In this document: positions 61,101 through 64,000 of the stretch, piece after piece
Layout: each line of letters begins with the position of its first letter
Numbering within the stretch: the first letter of the stretch is position 1
DNA from: Paenibacillus tyrphae
GTDB taxonomy: Bacteria > Bacillota > Bacilli > Paenibacillales > NBRC-103111
Direction: 5' to 3'
DNA length: 64,000 nt
NCBI RefSeq assembly: GCF_000722545.1
Contig: NZ_JNVM01000016.1
Span: forward strand, 239,802 to 303,801
The notes under the pieces: model-generated
Database searches by the model: none
What the model saw: the letters and a program-made list of their open reading frames with translations, nothing else
What the model was told of the DNA's origin: nothing
Program-made: the position numbers and the translations under genes

Positions 61101-64000
61101 AGGACACAAACCGGGATCGACTACGTCGCGGCCCGCACCCCAATGGAAGAGCGGTTGGAACAAATCTGGAAAAAGGTGCTCGGACTTCCGAAGGTCGGCG
61201 TCAAAGACAATTTCTTTGAGATCGGCGGACATTCGCTGCGTGCAACGACGCTGGTGGCCCACCTGCACAAGGAGCTGGATATCGAGATGTCGCTGAGGGA
61301 GGTGTTCCAGTATCCGACGATCGAGCAAATGGCGGAAGCGGTCACGGGCCGGGAGCAGAGCGCCTATGCGTCCATCCCGATGGTAGAGAAGAGCGCGTAT
61401 TATCCGGTCTCTTCCGCGCAAAAGCGGCTGTACATTTTGAGCCAGCTGGAAGGCGGGGAGCTCAGCTACAACATGCCGGAGGCCATGACGATAGAAGGGG
61501 CGCTGGACCGGAAGCGGCTGGAGGAGGCGTTCAGGAAGCTGATCGCGCGCCACGATACTCTGCGGACGGGCTTCGAACTGGTGAACGGCGAGCCGGTGCA
61601 GCGCATACACGAGACGGTACCATTCGCGGTGGAGTTCGCGCAGGCGGGCGAGGATGAAGCGGAAGCCCGCGTTCGGGAGTTTGTGCGGCCATTCGATCTT
61701 CGTCAGGCGCCATTGCTGCGGGTCGGGCTGATCGAACTGAAGCCGGACCGCCATCTACTGCTGGTTGACATGCATCATATCATCTCCGACGGGGCGTCGA
61801 TGGGAATCCTGACGAAGGAGTTTATCCGGCTATACGAAGGAGACGAGCTGCCGCCGCTGCGGATTCAGTACAAGGATTATGCGGCATGGCAGCAAGGAGA
61901 AGTTCAAAGCAGGCGTTCGTGCAGGCAGGAAGCATATTGGCTGGAGACGTTCCGCGGAGACATCCCGGTGCTCGATCTGCCGACGGATTACAAAAGGCCT
62001 TCGATCCAAAGCTTTAAGGGGAGCACGCTGGAATTTGTCATTGACAAGCAAAAGAGCGAAGGCTTAAGACAGCTCGCGGCGCAAACCGGGTCGACCTTGT
62101 TCATGGTGTTGTTAGCAGCTTATACAACCTTGCTTTCAAAATACAGCGGGCAGGAAGATGTGATCGTGGGGACGCCGATCGCGGGAAGACCGCATGCGGA
62201 CCTAGAGCCGATACTCGGGATGTTTGTCAACACATTGGCTATCCGGAATGCTCCGGCTGGGGAGAAGACGTTCCGCGACTATGTGCAGGAAGTCAAGGAG
62301 AGTGCGCTCAGAGCCTATGAAAATCAGGACTACCCGTTTGAGGAATTGGTCGATAAGCTGGATGTGGCCAGAGACCTGAGCCGCAATGCTTTGTTTGACA
62401 CGATGTTTGTCCTGCAAAACACGGAGCAGGAGGAGCTGGACATCGAAGGGTTGGAATTCCGCCCGTATGCGAACAAGCATAACGTGTCCAAGTTCGACCT
62501 GACCTTCAGCGCGATAGAAGACAAGGAACAAATCTTGTGCAGTATTGAATACGCAACCTCCTTGTACAAACCGGAAACGATCGAGCGGATGGCAAAGCAC
62601 TTTATCCAACTGATCGACGTTATTGCGAGCGATCCGCAAGTGCAGCTATCGTCGCTTGAAATCATTACAGCGCAAGAAAAAGAGCAGATTTTGCACGCTT
62701 GGGGAGAAACGACGGCGGATTATCCGCGGGAGAAGACGATTTCTCAGCTGTTTGAAGAACAGGCGGATCGTACGCCGGATCAGGTGGCTGTTGTGTTTGA
62801 GGAGAAACGGCTGACGTACAGCGAACTGAATGAAAAGGCGAATCGGCTCGCCCGGACGCTGCGGGCCGAAGGTGTAGGTCCCGATCAGTTTGTCGGCATC
62901 ATGGCCGAGCGTTCCTTGGAGATGATCGTTGGCATCATGGCCATCTTGAAAGCAGGTGGCGCGTATGTGCCGATCGACCCGGAGTACCCGCAGGAGCGCA
63001 TCAGCTACATGCTGGAGGATTCGGGCGCGAAGCTGCTGCTTTTGCATCGTCATTTGCAGGATCGGATCTCCTTTGCCGGTACCTTGGTCGCTTTGGATGA
63101 AGAAGCGTTCTATCATGAAAAGAGGTCAAATCTGGAGGCGGCCCAGAATCCGAACCACTTGGCTTATGTGATCTACACATCGGGAACAACGGGCAAGCCC
63201 AAAGGGGTCATGATCGAGCACAGACAGCTCGTTTCCATCGCACATGCGTGGAAAGAAGCCTACGATCTGAACAAGGAAGCCGTACGCGTTCTGCAATGGG
63301 CAAGCTTTTCATTCGATGTATTTTCCGGCGACCTTGTTCGCGCATTGTTGCATGGCGGAACGTTGATCGTATGCCCGAATCACTCGCGGCTCGATCCTAC
63401 GCTCATCTATGAGCTTATAGCGGTTCATCGGATCAGCTTCTTCGAATCTACGCCTGCCCTCATGATCCCGCTGATGGAATACGTCTATGACAACAGGTTG
63501 GATATCGGCTCACTGAAGACTTTGATCGTAGGTTCAGACCAATGCCCGGCGGAAGCCTATAACAACTTGGTCGACAGGTTCGGTTCGCACATGCGGATTT
63601 TAAACAGCTATGGAGTAACGGAAGCTTGCATCGATGCTTGTTATTATGAATATACGAGCGGACAATTGGGCGAAAGTTTGCCAATCGGCAAACCGCTGCC
63701 GAACGTGAACATGTATATTTTAGGTCCAAACGCTGCCGTTCAACCTGTCGGCATTCCAGGCGAGCTATACATCGGAGGAAGCGGTGTTGGCCGAGGCTAC
63801 TTGAATCGTCCGGAGCTGACGGCAGAGAAGTTTGCAGATAACCCGTTTGCAGCCGGAGGGCGGATATATCGAACGGGAGATTTGGCCCGTTGGCTGCCGG
63901 ACGGAAACATCGAATATTTGGGCCGGGTCGATCATCAGGTGAAAATCCGCGGCTTCCGCATTGAATTGGGCGAGATCGAAGCACAGCTCATGAAGGCGCC
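55146..64000 (+). CDS. Nonribosomal peptide synthetase, C-A-T-C-A-T-C-A (continues past window)
   Basis: An open frame of 2951 codons without stop, starting at TTG 55146 (AAAGGAG nine bases upstream). Order: C1 (about 8-440, HHIVSDG near 138), A1 (455-950), T1 (Ser998 in GGHSLRAT), C2 (1050-1480, HHIISDG near 1178), A2 (1490-1985), T2 (Ser2030), C3 (2083-2510), A3 (2518 to the end). C1 resembles the lipid-loading starter C domain of SrfAA (LTHAQRRIWYTE). Specificity residues read by eye: A1 D-P-T-Q-V-G-E-V-V (no clear match, nearest Asn-type), A2 D-A-S-T-I-A-N-I-C (aromatic, Tyr/Phe-like), A3 D-V-G-E-I-G-S-I-D (ornithine). No epimerisation domain so far. Predicted product: an acyl-X-aromatic-Orn lipopeptide start. 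Confidence 0.95.
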   Translation, partial: MSTNTIKLFHLTHAQRRIWYTELLYPNTTTCVLSGTAVIRGNIDLHVLRQAIDLVIQQNEAFRIKLTQENGEPMQYIEPHMYKEIEFLDFSEYNHAARAEEWLGRHNRTPMELLHSDLYQFVIFKLSDEHYWYNLKMHHIVSDGISMNLIGNQVAENYVALKKGALSAREEKNSYIDYISAERQYEESERFQKDKAYWMDKFQSLSEVASLKSYNPLVTSTAAERKSLIINDDLYRNLTVFSQQNKISVLTFFMSTVYIYMHKVTNRNDIAIGTIYANRTTKKEKDTIGMFASTVATKIFVDPELDLLSFLQRVAKEQSANLRHQKYPYNQLIQDLREKHNNKDIQRLFGIAVEYQPMRFLEYDQISTQSKIDFSGHEGNDFVLHIKEMLNEQHIVLDVHYRTHLFEEKEVQRIQQQLLTIAEHMIRCPFDKIAEVSLINDDEKNTILTVFNDTWADYPREKTIHGLFEEQAERAPEQVAVVFEDEKLTYRELNEKANRLARTLRAEGVRPDQPVVIMTERSLDMIVGILGILKAGGAYVPIDPEYPEERIRYMLEDSGTKTLVLQRRFMDRVSFAGALVMLDDERLDREDGSNLEPAVGPNHLAYVIYTSGTTGKPKGVMVEHGSIANTVQWKTASYRFSEEDRALMWTPFVFDPFITHFFGPVVSGSTVYMLNDEASKDPMVIKKTIVQQKITHLQGSPSFLWPILETMEPQELYSVKSVVAGGEKLAPALIQKLMEMKASIEICNEYGPTENSVVSTRLSITDAAQEITIGKPIANTVAYILSKEDQLQPVGIPGELCVAGAGLARGYLNRPELTAEKFIDNPFVPGARMYRTGDLARWLPDGNIEYLGRIDHQVKIRGHRIELGEVEAHLLKAASVLEAVVFAREDEAGQKQLCAYYVADRELTAGELRRALSREMPGYMVPSYFVQLAQMPLTPNGKIDHRALPAPEGGTQTGIDYVAARTPMEERLEQIWKKVLGLPKVGIKDNFFEIGGHSLRATTLVAHLHKELDIEMSLREVFQYPTIEQMAEAVTGREQSAYASIPMVEKSAYYPVSSAQKRLYILSQLEGGELSYNMPGAMTVEGVLDRKRLEEAFRKLIARHDTLRTGFELVNGEPVQRIHETVQFAVEFAQVSGEEAEAHVREFVRPFDLRQAPLLRVGLIELKPDRHLLLVDMHHIISDGASMGILVKEFIRLYEGDELPPLRIQYKDYAAWQQGEVQSRRLRKQEAYWLEMFRGNIPVLDLPTDYKRPSIRSFKGSTLEFVLDKQKSEGLRQLATQTGSTLFMVLLAAYTTLLSKYSGQEDMVVGTPIAGRPHADLEPILGMFVNTLAIRNAPAGEKTFRDYVQEVKESALRAYENQDYPFEELVDKLDVARDMSRNALFDTMFVLQNTEQEELDIEGLEFRPYANKHNVSKFELTFNVTEEADSLVCSIEYASTLFKQETILRMAEHFTQLVEKMIHDPNAKLSSIEILTAQEKAQIVEEFNDTAWPYLVDMTIHGLFEQVAAGMPEQEAVVFQDQRLTYRELNERANRLARTLRAKGLQAEQLVAIMSERSIEMIVAVLAVMKAGGAYVPVDPEYPEKRICYMLEDSGARLLLVQSHLRDRAAFDGEALLLDDDQTYSDDGSNLGLAVDPQQLAYVIYTSGTTGNPKGVMVEHQGVCNFKFFCENTLQIGKQDRIVQFASFSFDASCSEIIMSLFFGAMLYVPDASVILDHHLFEQYVRDNGITVATLPPTYAVYLNPAHVPSLKTLITAGSASSAELVGQWKDHVRYINNYGPTEDSICSTTWVYSQDMAMETSVPIGRPIANHQVYILDAQNRLAPIGVAGELCVSGIGLARGYLNRPELTAEKFVPVPFAPEKRMYRTGDLARWLPDGNIEYLGRIDHQVKIRGYRIELGEVEAHLLKAASVLEAIVFAREDEAGQKQLCAYYVADRELTAGELRRALSREMPGYMVPSYFVQLAQMPLTPNGKIDHRALPAPEGRTQTGIDYVAARTPMEERLEQIWKKVLGLPKVGVKDNFFEIGGHSLRATTLVAHLHKELDIEMSLREVFQYPTIEQMAEAVTGREQSAYASIPMVEKSAYYPVSSAQKRLYILSQLEGGELSYNMPEAMTIEGALDRKRLEEAFRKLIARHDTLRTGFELVNGEPVQRIHETVPFAVEFAQAGEDEAEARVREFVRPFDLRQAPLLRVGLIELKPDRHLLLVDMHHIISDGASMGILTKEFIRLYEGDELPPLRIQYKDYAAWQQGEVQSRRSCRQEAYWLETFRGDIPVLDLPTDYKRPSIQSFKGSTLEFVIDKQKSEGLRQLAAQTGSTLFMVLLAAYTTLLSKYSGQEDVIVGTPIAGRPHADLEPILGMFVNTLAIRNAPAGEKTFRDYVQEVKESALRAYENQDYPFEELVDKLDVARDLSRNALFDTMFVLQNTEQEELDIEGLEFRPYANKHNVSKFDLTFSAIEDKEQILCSIEYATSLYKPETIERMAKHFIQLIDVIASDPQVQLSSLEIITAQEKEQILHAWGETTADYPREKTISQLFEEQADRTPDQVAVVFEEKRLTYSELNEKANRLARTLRAEGVGPDQFVGIMAERSLEMIVGIMAILKAGGAYVPIDPEYPQERISYMLEDSGAKLLLLHRHLQDRISFAGTLVALDEEAFYHEKRSNLEAAQNPNHLAYVIYTSGTTGKPKGVMIEHRQLVSIAHAWKEAYDLNKEAVRVLQWASFSFDVFSGDLVRALLHGGTLIVCPNHSRLDPTLIYELIAVHRISFFESTPALMIPLMEYVYDNRLDIGSLKTLIVGSDQCPAEAYNNLVDRFGSHMRILNSYGVTEACIDACYYEYTSGQLGESLPIGKPLPNVNMYILGPNAAVQPVGIPGELYIGGSGVGRGYLNRPELTAEKFADNPFAAGGRIYRTGDLARWLPDGNIEYLGRVDHQVKIRGFRIELGEIEAQLMKA
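57711..59400 (+). repeat. NRPS internal direct repeat, copy 1
   Basis: The end of A1, T1 and nearly all of C2 are almost identical at DNA level to 60807-62496 at a constant offset of 3096 bases, without net insertions or deletions. Differences are scattered single bases. Upstream (A cores) and downstream identity drops sharply. Confidence 0.85.
60807..62496 (+). repeat. NRPS internal direct repeat, copy 2
   Basis: Second copy, covering the end of A2, T2 and most of C3. See 57711-59400. The high identity next to diverged A-domain cores points to recent duplication or gene conversion. Confidence 0.85.

Noticed and set aside
57711..62496. Repeats as CRISPR or insertion sequences
   Set aside because: The repeats are in-frame coding modules of an NRPS, only two copies, with no spacers or terminal inverted repeats.

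Overview
The window looks like chromosomal DNA of a spore-forming member of the Bacillota, most likely Paenibacillus or a close relative. The evidence is a complete GerA/GerB/GerC-type germinant-receptor operon with a sigma-G-like promoter, strong AGGAGG-type ribosome binding sites with frequent TTG starts, moderately high GC, many sugar-ABC/AraC modules, and a large nonribosomal peptide synthetase (NRPS). No rRNA, tRNA, CRISPR array, transposase or phage gene was seen.

Layout. 1-3.9 kb: LysR regulator divergent from an old yellow enzyme (namA), a DinB protein and two unknown proteins. 4.1-12.8 kb: a plus-strand catabolic cluster with an NAD-epimerase, a DapA-like aldolase, an M20 amidohydrolase, an unusual GGDEF-like/winged-helix regulator, two sugar-phosphate-isomerase-type TIM barrels and two Gfo/Idh/MocA dehydrogenases. 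13.0-14.2 kb: a CPA2 cation/proton antiporter. 14.3-20.4 kb: a minus-strand sugar ABC importer (binding protein and two permeases) with its membrane-bound AraC sensor-regulator.

20.5-35.0 kb is an amino-sugar and muropeptide island: an unknown helical protein, NanE epimerase and an FAD oxidoreductase; a ROK kinase, a DUF4434-like TIM barrel and MurQ on the minus strand; then a dipeptide-epimerase-like enolase-superfamily protein, an M55 D-aminopeptidase, a MurR-like RpiR regulator, a ruined sugar ABC transporter locus, a secreted DUF4855 protein and a zinc-free dehydrogenase. A GGAG-N5-CTCC inverted repeat sits in front of three transcription units of this island and is the best candidate operator of the RpiR protein. 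The enzymes would convert MurNAc-6-P and ManNAc-6-P to GlcNAc-6-P and break down the peptide stems.

35.0-47.7 kb holds mostly single genes: an atypical protein kinase, an ArsR/AHSA1 pair, DUF3052-like and DUF2533 proteins, a DUF4097 membrane protein, a D-2-hydroxyacid dehydrogenase, a Nudix hydrolase, an aldose-1-epimerase-like protein, an SRAP protein lacking usual catalytic residues, an amidase, a CGNR regulator, another DinB protein and an aldo/keto reductase. 47.9-52.1 kb is the germination operon. 52.3-54.7 kb is a penicillin-acylase-family Ntn hydrolase. From 55.1 kb to the window end runs an incomplete NRPS, C-A-T-C-A-T-C-A so far, whose first C domain resembles the lipid-loading starter domain of surfactin synthetase and whose third A domain has the textbook ornithine code. 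The most notable hypotheses are the shared operator regulon, the deletion-fused transporter relic, and a lipo-initiated NRPS next to a PvdQ-class acylase.
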